Below, piece by piece: positions 34,516 through 43,905 of a DNA stretch of 64,000 nucleotides (position 1 is the stretch's first letter; each line of letters begins with the position of its first letter). Source of the DNA: DASQFQ01 sp963722815 (GTDB lineage Bacteria; Actinomycetota; Thermoleophilia; Solirubrobacterales; Solirubrobacteraceae); assembly GCA_963722815.1 (NCBI GenBank), contig CAVROM010000004.1, positions 186,001 to 250,000 on the forward strand. Direction: 5' to 3'. The position numbers were made by a program, and so were the translations under genes. The notes beneath the pieces are model-generated. The model did not search any database, was not told where the DNA came from, and worked only from the letters and a program-made list of their open reading frames with translations.

Positions 34516-35207
34516 AGGCGCTCCTCTTCGACGTCTTCGGCACCTGCGTCAACTGGCGCACGAGCGTCGCCGGGGAGGCGGCGGCGCTCGGGCTGCCGGG
34601 CGAGGCGGTGGCCGACGCGTGGCGCGCCCGCTACCAGCCGCAGCTCGAGACCGTACGGTCGGGCGAGCGCGAGTGGGTGGTGCTCGACATCCTGCACCGT
34701 GAGGCGCTCGATGAGGTGCTCGCCGAGCTGGGGCTCGACCTCGCGCCCGAGCAGCGCGACGAGCTCACGCTCGCCTGGCACCGGCTCGACCCGTGGCCGG
34801 ACACCGTGAACGGCCTCACGCGGCTGAAGGAGCGGTTCGTGATCGCGCCGTGCTCCAACGGCCACATCGCGCAGTCGGTCAACCTCGCCCGCCACGCCGG
34901 GCTGCCGTGGGATGCGATCCTCGGTGCCGAGATCGCCCGCGCTTACAAGCCCGACCCGCGCGTCTACGAGGCCAGCGTCGCCGCCCTCGGCCTGCTGCCG
35001 GACGAGGTGATGATGGTCGCCGCCCACGGCGGCGATCTCCAGGCCGCGGCGGCGTGCGGGCTGCGCACCGCCTTCGTGCCCCGCCCCCGGGAGTACCCGG
35101 GGGCGGAGACGGAGGCTGCTGCGGACGTCAGCGCCCCGGACTTCGAGGCGCTGGCGAACGCCCTCCTGGGGGCCAAGCCAGGCAGCTTGCTGCCTAGCGG
35201 GGGCTAG
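34512..35207 (+). CDS. HAD type II haloacid dehalogenase-like protein
   Basis: 231 aa. Motif I LLFDVFGTCVNWRTS (nucleophile Asp about residue 6), motif II IAPCSNGH, motif III Lys in ARAYKPDPRVYE, motif IV VAAHGGDLQAA. This is the 2-haloacid dehalogenase branch; paralogues handle phosphoglycolate-like substrates. No ATG/GTG/TTG fits, and CTG at 34512 overlaps the aceA stop (CTGA), so a rare CTG start is proposed. The C-terminal LLGAKPGSLLPSGG and stop are encoded by the inverted 39-bp repeat. Confidence 0.85.
   Translation: MKALLFDVFGTCVNWRTSVAGEAAALGLPGEAVADAWRARYQPQLETVRSGEREWVVLDILHREALDEVLAELGLDLAPEQRDELTLAWHRLDPWPDTVNGLTRLKERFVIAPCSNGHIAQSVNLARHAGLPWDAILGAEIARAYKPDPRVYEASVAALGLLPDEVMMVAAHGGDLQAAAACGLRTAFVPRPREYPGAETEAAADVSAPDFEALANALLGAKPGSLLPSGG
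35169..35207. repeat. Inverted single copy of the 39-bp hairpin repeat
   Basis: Inverse complement of the 25.7-kb unit, with the same CCAGGCAGCTTGCTGCCTAG palindrome. It is followed by GGGCTAG, whose CTAG gives TAG to the plus-strand HAD gene (35205-35207) and TAG to the minus-strand hydrolase gene (35206-35204). Same convergent setting as the three-copy array. Confidence 0.9.
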
Positions 35208-36866
35208 GGCGTCGCGAACCCGGGCGGGGTCGAGTCGTCGATCGTCGCCTGCGGCACGGTCACGGTCTCCGACAGGTAGCCGGCGAGCTGCGTGCCCGGG
35301 TCGCCCTGGATCGTGCCGGTGTCGCGCGCGGCCGGCAGGAACGGGAGCGAGAACCAGCCTCCGCTCACGGTGACCGTCTGCCTGGTCGGCACGTGCACCC
35401 ACCAGTCGCCGTTGGCGTCGGCGACCTTGACGCCGATACGGTGGCCGGCCGGGAGCTTCCAGTCCGCCGACCACAGGTCGAGGTCGATCGTCCCGGACTT
35501 GCGGATCAGGTGGCCCTGGCGCGTGACCAGCGGCCCGGTGCCGCTCGCATCGAGGTCGTAGACGTCGAGCACGAGGTTGGCGTTGGCCAGCGTGGTGGTC
35601 ACGTTCACCTTGGCGCTCCCGGAGCTCGACAGGTGGACGGCGTGCGGCAGCGGCGGCGAGATCGTCCAGACGCCCGTCTCCGCGCCGTCGCCGGTCGCGT
35701 TGGCGGTGCCGTCGTCGGTGTAGGTGCCGGAGCGCAGCGGCGTCGTGAACGCCGACGAGTCGGCCGGCGGCCAGCTCTGCTCGGCGCGCCACCTGCCGTC
35801 GTTGGTCTGGACCGCGACCGGCGGGTCGGCGACCGTCGGCGCGACGCCCTTGAGGAACTGGTCGTAGAAGCGCATGACCTCGCCGAACCAGCCCGCGCGG
35901 CCCATCTTCAGGCGGCCGCTCTCGTCGGCCTCGTTGCCGCGCACGTGCTCCCACGGGCCGAGCCAGGCACGCTCGTAGCCGGTGTGGTTCTGCAGGTACT
36001 GGGCAGTGCCGTCGGCGACGGTGTTGTTCTCCGTCAGCCCCTGGGTCAGGAACAGCGGCACGTCGGAGCCCGTGGCGCCCGGGATCAGGTTGCGCGCCTC
36101 GAGTACGCCGAGTCGTGGTTGTCGGTCGCGGCCTGGTCGGCGTCGTTGGCGGCCAGGCAGCCGGGGCTCTGGGTGTCGTTGGCGCCTCCGAGGTTGTAGT
36201 CCGGGTCGTCGGTGGCGGGGCCGGGGGTGGCGTCGATCAGGTCGTACAGCGCCGGGTCAGAACCGCGTTCGTGCGCCGGATCCCGTCGCCGTAGAGGTAG
36301 TAGACCGGCTCCTGGGAGACGACGGCGGCGAGCCCGGCCGGCTGCTGTCGACGCCGATCAGGCCGGTGACGCCGTCGTAGGGCTTGCCGTACATGCCGAC
36401 CTTGCGGGTCGACCACGGCTGCGACGCGGCCCACTGCACCGCGTTGACGACGTCGAGCCGCTCGCCCGGTCCGCCCAAGTCGAGGCAGCCGGTCGAGCTG
36501 CCGAACCCGCGCAGGTCGACCATCACGAAGGCGTAGCCGCGCTGCATCAGCTTCGCGCCCTCGACGAAGTGGAGGAAGCGATCCGACGGGCCAGTCAACG
36601 GCCCCGGCGGGTCGAGCGGCCTCGGGGCGGGTCTGGACCGGCGGCGGGGCCGAAGCACGGGCCGATCGAGAGGATGACCGGCGTCTTCTCGGTCGCGCCC
36701 TTCGGCCGCAGGATGTCGGCATGCAGCTTCACGCCGTCGGACGACGGATCGTGGCCTGGGTCCAGGTGGCGCCGGAGGGCACGTCGGCGGCGCGCGCGGC
36801 GGCCGGGCAGAGGACGGCGGCGAGGACGGCGAGCAGCAGGGCGGGTCGGAGTCCATGCGACTGCAA
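35204..36866 (-). pseudogene. Secreted CocE/NonD (S15) hydrolase, frameshifted and missing its serine
   Basis: Reassembles to a ~540-aa secreted hydrolase: signal peptide (ALLLAVLAAVLCPAAARA, from a TTG at 36866), DGVKLHADILRPKG, the family VMVDLRGFGSSTG and the C-terminal jelly-roll (from about 35700, e.g. LVLDVYDLDASGTGPLVTR). The nucleophile elbow reads GMYGKPYDG where the family has G-K-S-Y-D-G: the codon is CCC instead of a serine codon. Frames break at about 36750, 36640, 36330 and 36130. Loss of serine plus frameshifts suggests a dead gene, unless all are sequence errors. Confidence 0.7.
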
Positions 36867-36909
36867 CGAACCGCACACATCTTCTTGCGGGCTGGGTCAT
36901 GCTCGCGGC

Positions 36910-37386
36910 ATGCGCCTCGCACGTCAGCTCGCCGCCGTCGTGCTGCTGCCCGGCACGGTGGCCATCCTCATTCCCGCGCTGCTGCTCGGCGACGCCGAGA
37001 TCGCGCCCTGGCCGCTCGCCCTCCTGGGCGGCGCGGTGGTCGCCTTCGGCCTCTGCATGATCGGCTGGACGGTCGCGCTGTTCGCCGGCGGTGCCGGGCG
37101 CGGCACGCTTGCCCCGTGGGACCCGCCCGAGCGGCTCGTCGTCCGCGGCCCGTATCGCTACGTCCGCAACCCGATGATCACCGGCGCGGTCTCGGTGCTG
37201 CTCGGCGAGGCGGCGCTGTTCGGCTCGCCGGCGGTGCTCGCCTGGGCCGGCTTCGTGTTCGCGCTCAACGCCGTCTACTTCCCGCTGATCGAGGAGCCCG
37301 ACCTAAAGCTCGGACTACGACGTGAACGCGGCGAGCACGCCGCGCTGGTTACCACCTGCCGGCCCGGCGAGAAGTTCGGCCGGTAA
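36910..37386 (+). CDS. Isoprenylcysteine methyltransferase-like membrane protein
   Basis: Integral membrane methyltransferase-like protein with 4-5 transmembrane helices. The SAM-side motif RGPYRYVRNPMITGAVSVLL and the FPLIEEPDL segment are typical of the ICMT/PEMT family. After EEPDL the annotated frame (GLRRERGEHAAL) departs from the family; the next frame reads DYDVNAASTPRWLPP, which is the expected ending, so one base is probably off near 37308. Divergent from the CocE-like gene. Confidence 0.78.
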   Translation: MRLARQLAAVVLLPGTVAILIPALLLGDAEIAPWPLALLGGAVVAFGLCMIGWTVALFAGGAGRGTLAPWDPPERLVVRGPYRYVRNPMITGAVSVLLGEAALFGSPAVLAWAGFVFALNAVYFPLIEEPDLKLGLRRERGEHAALVTTCRPGEKFGR

Positions 37387-37793
37387 CGCCACCGCCGGCT
37401 CGATGCCGAGGCGCCGCGCCTGGTCGATGCTGACGATCTCGCGGCCGAACGGGGTGAGCGAGACCGGGATCAGCTTGAAGTTCGCCAGGCCGAGCGGGAT
37501 CCCGATGATCGTCAGGCACATGAGGACGCCGGCTACGAGGTGGCCGATGGCGAGCCACCAGCCGGCGAGCACGAACCAGATGATGTTGCCGATGAGCTGA
37601 GCCTGTTCCCGCGTCCGGCCGCCGCACGATCGGGCCCGAACGGCCACAGGCAGAAGAGCGCGATCCGCGCCGAGGCGATGCCGAACGGGATCGTGATGAT
37701 GAGGATCAGCATCACCAGCGCGGTGAGCGCGTAGCCGGCGGCCATCACGAGTCCGCCGAACACGAGCCAGATCAGGTTAAGAAGCAGTCGCAT
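37315..37793 (-). CDS. YccF domain membrane protein, one frameshift
   Basis: Two YccF repeats, each two hydrophobic stretches ending in a P-F-G-like motif: LLLNLIWLVFGGLVMAAGYA then IITIPFGIASARI with LCLWPFG; second repeat LIGNIIWFVLAGWWLAIGHL, IIGIPLGLANFKLI and LTPFGREIV. The frame changes once near 37640 between the repeats. Inner-membrane protein of unknown function. Its 3' end overlaps the methyltransferase-like gene convergently. Confidence 0.78.
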
Positions 37794-37872
37794 GGATGGT
37801 CGAGACTAGCCCGGAGCGGGTTTCTCTCCTCCCGCGAGGACCGCGCTGCGCACCAAGGTCTGGCCCTGGTTC

Positions 37873-38106
37873 GTGCTGGCAGCGGTGCTGCTGTTCATCG
37901 GTGCGGTGATCCTGAGCGGCACCGCGCGGGCGTGCTTCAACTCCGCCGCGGCGCTGACGTTCCTGGGCGCGTGCATGCGCAAGGTGGGGCTCGCGGTGCG
38001 GGACAACGACGTTGCGAAGGACATGGTCGGGCGGCGCGGCGGAGGTAGCGCCGGGTACACGGGCTGGCTCGCTGAAGGGCCGGAGGAACGGCGCAAGAAG
38101 CCTTGA
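37873..38106 (+). CDS. Small membrane protein upstream of the phosphatase gene
   Basis: 77 aa from GTG 37873, with one transmembrane helix at the start (LAAVLLFIGAVILSG) and a short basic tail (GPEERRKKP). Its TGA overlaps a TTG at 38103 (TTGA) that can start the SpoIIE-like phosphatase, which supports it being real and co-translated. No family recognised; the true start could lie slightly upstream. Confidence 0.45.
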   Translation: MLAAVLLFIGAVILSGTARACFNSAAALTFLGACMRKVGLAVRDNDVAKDMVGRRGGGSAGYTGWLAEGPEERRKKP

Positions 38107-38957
38107 CCGAGCAGGAACGGCAGGACATCGCGCGCCTCCGGCGTCGGATTCGAGCAACTTGACGCGGAGGCGCTCGTGCGCGAGGGGCGCATGCCCACCC
38201 AACTGCTCTCGCAGTCGTTCGACCTCGAGGACGAGATCCGCGACTACGCGGCGATGCGCGACGTGGTCTACCCTCACCGAGCCGCCCTGCGCGCTGGGCC
38301 GGGGCTGGAGGTCAAGTGCTCCTTCACGCCCGCCGCGGACGGGGTGGCCGGCGACTTCTACGCGGTGACGCCGGGTCCCGACGAGGACTCGACGATCCTC
38401 GCCGTCGGCGACGTGTCGGGCAAGGGCGCCGAGGCCGCGCGGCGGGCGACGTTCGTCCGCACCGCGCTCGCCACCTTCGCGGGCTTCGTGGACGAGCCGT
38501 GCCAGCTGCTCGAGCTCTCCAACCAGGTGCTGGTCGAGCGCGCCGGGCCGTCGACGATCTTCGTGACCGCGGTCGTCACCGTCCTCCGCCCGCGCGAGGG
38601 CCGGCTGACGCGGGCGTCGGCCGGGTCACCCGCCGCCGCTGCTGCTCGACAGCGGCGAGCTGCTGCTCAACGGCCGCAAGCCCGCGCCGCCCCTCGGCAT
38701 CGATCCCATGATCACCTGCGAGCCGGGGGAGATGGAGATCGCACCCTCCGCCGGGGTACTGCTGTTCACCGACGGCCTCACCGAGGCGCACCGATCGCGT
38801 CGCGAGCTGTTCGGCGAGCGGCGGCTGACCGAGGTGGTGCAGGAGAACGCGGGCGTGCCAGCGGACGAGCTTGTGCGGCGGCTCGAGGCGGCCGTGCTCG
38901 ACCACTCGGGGGCGTCGCTCGCCGACGATCCGCGCATCGTTGCTGCCCGCGTGGTGA
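38103..38957 (+). CDS. SpoIIE/PP2C serine phosphatase, frameshifted
   Basis: Reconstructed ~280 aa. N-terminus TEQERQDIARLRRR from TTG 38103, then after a frame change MPTQLLSQSFDLEDEI and the PP2C core: ADGVAGDFYAV, ILAVGDVSGKGAEAA and, in a second frame from about 38630, LLFTDGLTEAH. The metal-binding Asp residues of the D-G and G-D motifs are present. Such phosphatases dephosphorylate STAS antagonists in partner-switching sigma regulation; a STAS gene follows directly. At least two frameshifts. Confidence 0.8.
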
Positions 38958-39379
38958 CCGCTCGACACAGACATTCCAGCCGCCGCCGTTCGGCATCGAG
39001 GTCACCCGCGACGCCGCGTCGGCGACGATCGCCATCCTCGGCGAGCTCGACATCTCGACCACGCCGGAGCTGACGGAGGCGCTGGGCTCGCTGGAGCCCG
39101 GCTACGAGACGCTCGTCGTCGACCTGTCGCGCTGCACGGTTCTTCGCGTCGAGCGGCATCTCCATCCTGCTGGAGGAGAGCCACCGCGCGAAGGAGGAGG
39201 GCTTCGCGCTGGTAGTGATCAAGGCGCCGGCCGAGGTGCAGCGCATGTTCGACCTCGCGGGCCTCGACCACAAGCTCACGTTCCCGGGATCCGTAGCGCT
39301 CCCGACGACGGCGTCGATCATGACCGCGCCGCGCGCCCGCGCGACCGAGACGCGGTGGTGGCCGTCGCGGATCGCGTAG
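38954..39379 (+). CDS. STAS-domain anti-sigma factor antagonist, frameshifted
   Basis: About 110 residues of a SpoIIAA-like STAS domain: ASATIAILGELDISTTPELT, then YETLVVDLSRCT and, after a frame change near 39138, FFASSGISILLEESHRAKE, AEVQRMFDLAGLDHKLTF. The family phosphoserine site is in FFASSGISIL. GTG 38954 is the likely start, overlapping the end of the phosphatase. The substrate of the phosphatase is probably this protein. The last ~25 codons before 39379 are the antisense of the ParB-like gene, so the true stop may be earlier. Confidence 0.75.
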
Positions 39380-39740
39380 GCGTCGCCGACCGCGACCACC
39401 GAGATCGGCGGCAGCACCGCGCCGCGATGCTCGGCCAGCCACAGCCGCTGCCAGCGGTTGCGCGCGATCGGGAGCGGGCCGGAAGTCGCGATCGGCGAAG
39501 AGCGGCGCCTTGTTCGGCTCGAGCGTGCTGCGGATCGCGTCCAGCGGGATCTCGCGGAGGCCCTGAAGGTGCAGCCGGGCGCGGCCGGCGCAGTCGGCGC
39601 TCTTCGTCATAGACGGGCAGCTGCCCGTGGGTGGCCGGCTCGCGCCGCACGAAGCGCTTCAGCGCGGCGCGGCGGCGGGAGCGCCGCATCCGCGTGAACG
39701 CCCGCTCGGCGCCGACCGGAGGAGAACCTGTCATCAACAT
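39283..39740 (-). CDS. ParB-like nuclease-domain protein, frameshifted
   Basis: Three frames combine into ~150 aa: MRRSRRRAALKRFVRR and HGQLPVYDE from ATG 39740, then LHLQGLREIPLDAIRSTLE and FRPAPD, then LPPISVVAVGDAYAIRDGHH plus RVSVARARGA. The DGHHRVSVA box is the ParB/Srx-type nucleotide-binding motif seen in short ParB-like proteins. It has no HTH, so it is not a partition ParB. Frame breaks near 39590 and 39470; the 3' end is uncertain. Confidence 0.7.
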
Positions 39741-39842
39741 GGCTCCATGGTGGGCTGAGACGGGCTGACTTACATCGGGAGGACGGAGCGATCTGGCCCT
39801 TACCGAGGCCTCCGCCGCCCTTAGCCGCGGGTACGTCGTGCG

Positions 39843-40818
39843 ATGAGCCGCGCGTCGTTGTCATCGGGGCCACCGGACACGTCGGGCACCTACCCGGTCC
39901 CGCGCCTGGTCCGGGCCGGCCATGAGGTCGTCGCCCTCAGCCGCGGAGAGCGCGAGCCCTACGTGCCGGCGCCGGAGTGGCGGGCGGTCGAGCGGGTCAC
40001 CGCCGACCGCGAGGCGGAGGACGCGGCGGGGACGTTCGGCGAGCGGATCGCCGCGCTGGCGCCGGACGCCGTCGTCGACATGCTCTGCTTCACGCCCGAG
40101 TCGGCAGGCCAGCTGCTGGACGCGCTGCGGCCCACGTCCCCGCTGCTCCTGCACTGCGGCAGCATCTGGGTCCATGGCCCGGTCGCGCGGGTGCGCGGGT
40201 CACCGAGGACGAGCCGCGGACCGCATACGGCGAGTACGGGACCGGCAAGGTGGTGATCGAGGCGCTGCTGCAGCGCGAGACCGTCGCCGGCGGGGTGCCG
40301 AGCGTCGTGCTGCATCCCGGCCACATCAGCGGCCCCTGGCCGTCCATCACCCCGGCGGGCAACCTCGACCTCGACGTCTGGCGGCGCCTGGCCGCGCGGG
40401 TGAGCCCCTGCCCCTGCCCGGGCTCGGGCTCGGCGTGCTGCACCACGTGCACGGCGACGACGTCGCGCAGGCCTTCGAGCGCGCGCTCACCCGCCCCGCG
40501 GCGATCGGGGTCGAGCTTCCACGTCGTGTCCGAGCAGGCGATGACGCTGCGCGGCCTGGCCGCGGGGGTGGCCGCGTGGTTCGGGCGCGAAGCCGGTGCT
40601 GGAGTTCGTGGAATGGGCCGAGTTCGAGCGCCGCGTCGGCGCCGACCACGCCAAGCCACCCGCGTTTACGTGGCCCGCAGCATCGCCGCGTGCATCGACC
40701 TGGCCCGCGAGGTCCTCGGCTACCGGCCGCGGTTCAGCTCACTCGACGCCCTGCACGAGTCGCTCCGCTGGCTCGCGGACAATGGCCACGTCGACCTCGG
40801 CGGCCAAAAGCCTGCTAG
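39843..40818 (+). pseudogene. NAD-dependent epimerase/dehydratase, many frameshifts
   Basis: All three plus frames contribute: RVVVIGATGHVG at 39855, LVRAGHEVVALSRGE and ERIAALAPDAVVDMLCFTPE, YGEYGTGKVVIEALL and SVVLHPGHISGPW, FHVVSEQAMTLRGLA, then YVARSIAACIDLAREVLGYR. The YxxxK-like YGTGK is present. At least six frame changes in 970 bp. In frame 1 the gene would end at TAG 40816-40818, inside a CTAG that also stops the convergent DUF4389 gene. Confidence 0.65.
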
Positions 40819-41557
40819 GCGGGCCCGGGGGCGGGGGGTGGCCTGACCACGGTGACCGCGCCGCTGTCCGGTGCCGGCTCTTGCTGGCGTTCGATGTCCA
40901 GGCGGAACGGCGGGTACCGGTCGGTCATCAGCGTCGCGTACGCCGCGACCCAGTACCTGCAACGGTTCATGCCCATCACTGAAGTCCGCAAGAGCGAGCG
41001 CGGATAGCGCCCGGTGAACAGCAGCACCACCGCGGCGATGCACACCAGCAGCCCGATCAGGCCGCCGCTGGAGCTCCAGGTCATGTCGTTGCCGTTCGCG
41101 GCGCCCAAGCCCGCCCACGCGCCGCCGGCGAACACGGCCACGATGAGGTACTGGGGGAGCGCGAGCAGCCACCACTTGACGAGCACCAGCCCGCGCGAGA
41201 GCGCCGGCGGCAGGCTCGACCTCTGAGCCGCGCCGGGTAGTCCGGCACGTCGGCGAGCGTGAACGGCGGGTAGCGGTCTGTGCCCTCAGCCCCGCTGTAC
41301 GAGTAGAAGCCGACGCGCCAGGACCAGCGCATCACGCCGACGTTGAACTCGAAGATCGCGCGGCGCGGGTAGCGGCCGGTGAAGAGGATCGCGAAGAACG
41401 CGACGACGGTCAGCGCGACGAACGCGATCCACAGGAACACCAGCGCGATCACGTGCGGGATCACGAGCACCCACTTCACGAGCCATAACCAGCGGCTGAG
41501 CGGTGCGTCGAGCTTCCCTTCGAGCCGCAGGGGATACGCCGATGCAGGCGCGGTCAT
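40815..41557 (-). CDS. DUF4389 membrane protein, one frameshift
   Basis: About 245 aa with four hydrophobic segments and an internal duplication: each half has a VKW...P(H/Q)...A-V-F helix and an LFTGRYPR motif followed by R-Y-x-Y and TDRYPPF. First half: WLVKWVLVIPHVIALVF, ILFTGRYPRRAIFEFN. Second half: LVKWWLLALPQYLIVAVF, LLFTGRYPRSLLRTSV. The frame shifts once near 41215 between halves. Function unknown. Stop is the TAG of CTAG 40815-40818. Confidence 0.8.
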
Positions 41558-41685
41558 GGCAAGCCTTCCTCTCGTTGCGGCGCGGGGGAAGCGATGCCAG
41601 GATCGGTATCGAGAAGTGCCAGGCGCTGAACGGCTTCTACGGCATGACCTGACTCCAGCTCGGCGGCCGTCGTGAGGAATCCCGT

Positions 41686-42110
41686 TCAGCCGATCTTCTC
41701 GGCCAGCTCGACGATGATCCCCTAAAAAAAAAATGTAGCAGAGGGAAGCTGTTCCCGTAGTCGACCAGCTCGCCGACGAGCTCGGCCTGCAGGCGGGCGA
41801 GGGTGGCCTCGATGTCGTCGACCGCGAAGCACAGGTGGCGGAGGCCGCGGGTGTTGGCGGGCGCGTGGGCGTCGCCTTCGGCCGGCGGCGCGTTGAACTG
41901 GATCAGCTCGAGCCGCCCGTGGCCGTCGGGGGTCTGAATCATCGCCGCGTCGTTCTCGACGCCCTCGAGTCCGACAATGCGGTCCACCTCCGCGCCGCCG
42001 ACCGAGAACCGGCCCTGGACCTCGAGCCCCCGCAGCTCCGTGAAGAACTCGATCGCACCCGCGAGGTCGTCGACGATCACGCCGACGTGATCCATCCGCT
42101 GGAGGGTCAT
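41686..42110 (-). CDS. VOC/glyoxalase family protein with poly-T interruption
   Basis: One glyoxalase domain: MDHVGVIVDDLAGAIEFF, then ELIQFNAPP and LRHLCFAVDDIEATLARLQ. The expected ending (VDYGNSF, then a Tyr/Ile strand, R-G-P-E, and GIIVELAEKIG) is present except that the R-G-P-E codons are replaced by ten consecutive T on this strand (A-run at 41724-41733), which also shifts the frame; GIIVELAEKIG then ends at TGA 41688-41686. Metal ligands His and Glu of the fold are otherwise visible. No stop separates it from the sigma gene upstream. Confidence 0.75.
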
Positions 42111-43294
42111 GAGCTTGATGCCTAGGGCCCGCGCGCGGGCGGCCTGGCGGACGAGGTGGTCGCGCTCGGTGATGTTCGCGGCCCGGCGCGAGGCCTCGGC
42201 GTAGGCCGTGGCGGCGGCGGGCAGGTCGCCGTCGAGCTCGTGGAGATAGCCGCGCACGGCGTGCCACCGGTGCCGCTCGCCGATCACCTCGCGCAACTGT
42301 TCGGTCTCGCGCAGCCCGGCGGAGGCGCCGAGGACGTGGCCGACCGCGACCGCGCGGCCGAGCACCGCGGCAGGGTCCTGGCGCACGGGCTCGTCGGTCA
42401 GCGCGACGAGCTCGTCGTACCAGGCCAGGATCTGCGGCCAGTCGGCCTCCTCGGCGCTCGCCGCGTCGTCGTGCAATGCGGAGATCGCGGCCTCGATCTG
42501 GTAGCGGCCCGGGCGCTCCATGGCAAGCGCCGACTGCAGCACGCGCACGCCCTCGGCGATCTCGCGCGTGTCCCACACGCTGCGGTCCTGCCGGTCGAGC
42601 GTGACGATGCGGCCCTCGCCGTCGAGCCGCGCCGGGAGGCGCGCGTGGTTCAGGAGCATGAGCGCGAGCAGCCCGCGCGCCTCGGGCTCCTCGGTGGCGA
42701 GCGTGAGCTGGCGGGCGAGCCGGATCGCCTCGCCGGCGAGGTCCACCCGGCCTGCGTGGCCGGTCGTGTAGACGAGGTAGAGCACGCGCAGCACGACGGC
42801 GAGATCGCCGGGCTGGTCGAGGCTGCGCCCGTGCAGGGTGCGCTTGGCGCGGCTGATCCGCTGCGCCATCGTCGCCTCGGGGACGTAGAAGGCGTCGGCG
42901 ATCTCGCGCGTGGTGAGGCCGCCGACGGCGCGCAGGGTCAGGGCGACCTGGGAGGCGGGCGCGAGGTCGGGGTGGCAGCAGCAGAAGAGCACGAACAGCG
43001 TGTCGTCGCCCTCCTCCGTGGCGGCCCGGCGGCGGCTCTGCGTAGATCGTCTCCTCGCGGCGCCGGCGGGCGACCTCGCTGCGGCGCGCGTCGACGAGCC
43101 GCCGCGTCGCGACCGTGGTCAGCCACGCGCGCGGGTCGTCCGGCGGGTGCTCGGGCCAGACCCGGAGCGCCTCGAGCAGCGCCTCCTGGAGCGCATCCTC
43201 GGCGGCGTCGAAGTCCTCGCCGCGGCGCACGAGTCCGGCGAGCACCCGCGGGACGAGAGCGCGCAGCGCGCCCTCGTCCGATCCCGCCGGTCAT
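42111..43294 (-). CDS. Sigma-70 factor with DUF6596-type C-terminus, frameshifted
   Basis: About 390 aa of the SigI/ECF-like group that pairs with YCII proteins. Sigma-2: FDAAEDALQEALLEALRVWP and DDPRAWLTTVATRRLVDARR; sigma-4: VGGLTTREIADAFYVPEATM and QRISRAKRT; then the long helical domain (LYLVYTTGHAGRVDLAGEAI, ALLGRA-like QDPAAVLGRAVAVGHVLGA). Frame breaks near 43280 and 43035. ATG 43294 overlaps the YCII stop. At the other end the frame runs without a stop into the VOC gene (ARALGIKL then MTLQRMDHVG), so as written it is a sigma-VOC fusion. Confidence 0.82.
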
Positions 43295-43712
43295 CACTCG
43301 CAGGGTTCGTGGGACATGATCTCCCGGACGTCGATCCACTCGTACATCGGCTCGCCGCGGGGGCCAGGCTCGGAGGACACGTACGCCGCGACCTCGAGCG
43401 CGCGCTCGCGGGACTCGACGTCGATCGATGACTCGGCTCGCCCGACCCAGGTCTCGGCGAGTCGGGGCGCGGGCTGACGGCGGCGGACGGGCGCCGCGTC
43501 CGGGCTGCCGCCGCAGCTCACCCAGGTCCGCGCCGGCGAGGGCGCCTCCGACGCCGACGTACTCACCTTCGCTCCTGGAGCAGCTCGGTGACCTGCCGCT
43601 GGAAGGCGATGTGCGCCTCGACGTCCTCGGGCGCCCACTGATCCATCGGCGGGAAGGAGTGGTGCGGCTCCGGGCCCCCGCGGTAGTGCTTGAGCAGCAG
43701 GTACTTGGGCAT
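43294..43712 (-). CDS. YCII-related protein, frameshifted
   Basis: Reconstructed ~135 aa. MPKYLLLKHYRGGPEPHHSF from ATG 43712, then WAPEDVEAHIAFQRQVTELL, and in another frame IDVESRERALEVAAYVSSEP with MYEWIDVREIM. These are the two ends of the YCII family protein usually encoded upstream of this class of sigma factor, where it may sense or modulate the sigma domain. Frame breaks between 43440 and 43570. The stop overlaps the sigma start (TGATG). Confidence 0.78.
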
Positions 43713-43800
43713 CGTGGCGTCTCCTGGGGTGTCGTGGGCCGCGCCTCTCGCGGCCCTCACCTGGTGAGCGGAGCCGACCGCGGTTTCTCGACACGCCCGC

Positions 43801-43817
43801 TCACCCAACCCGGGTGA
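43801..43817. promoter_or_regulatory. Short inverted repeat in a divergent intergenic region
   Basis: TCACCC-AACCC-GGGTGA, perfect 6-nt arms, between the YCII gene start (43712) and the transporter start (43906). A regulator site for one or both genes is possible; only symmetry and position support it. Confidence 0.3.
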
Positions 43818-43905
43818 TGTGAACGCCGTCGGCCACCTCCGATGATGAGCGCCGTCTCGAAAGGCAAGAGGGGGCATCATCGTGGCTGACCAGATCGATG
43901 GCTGA

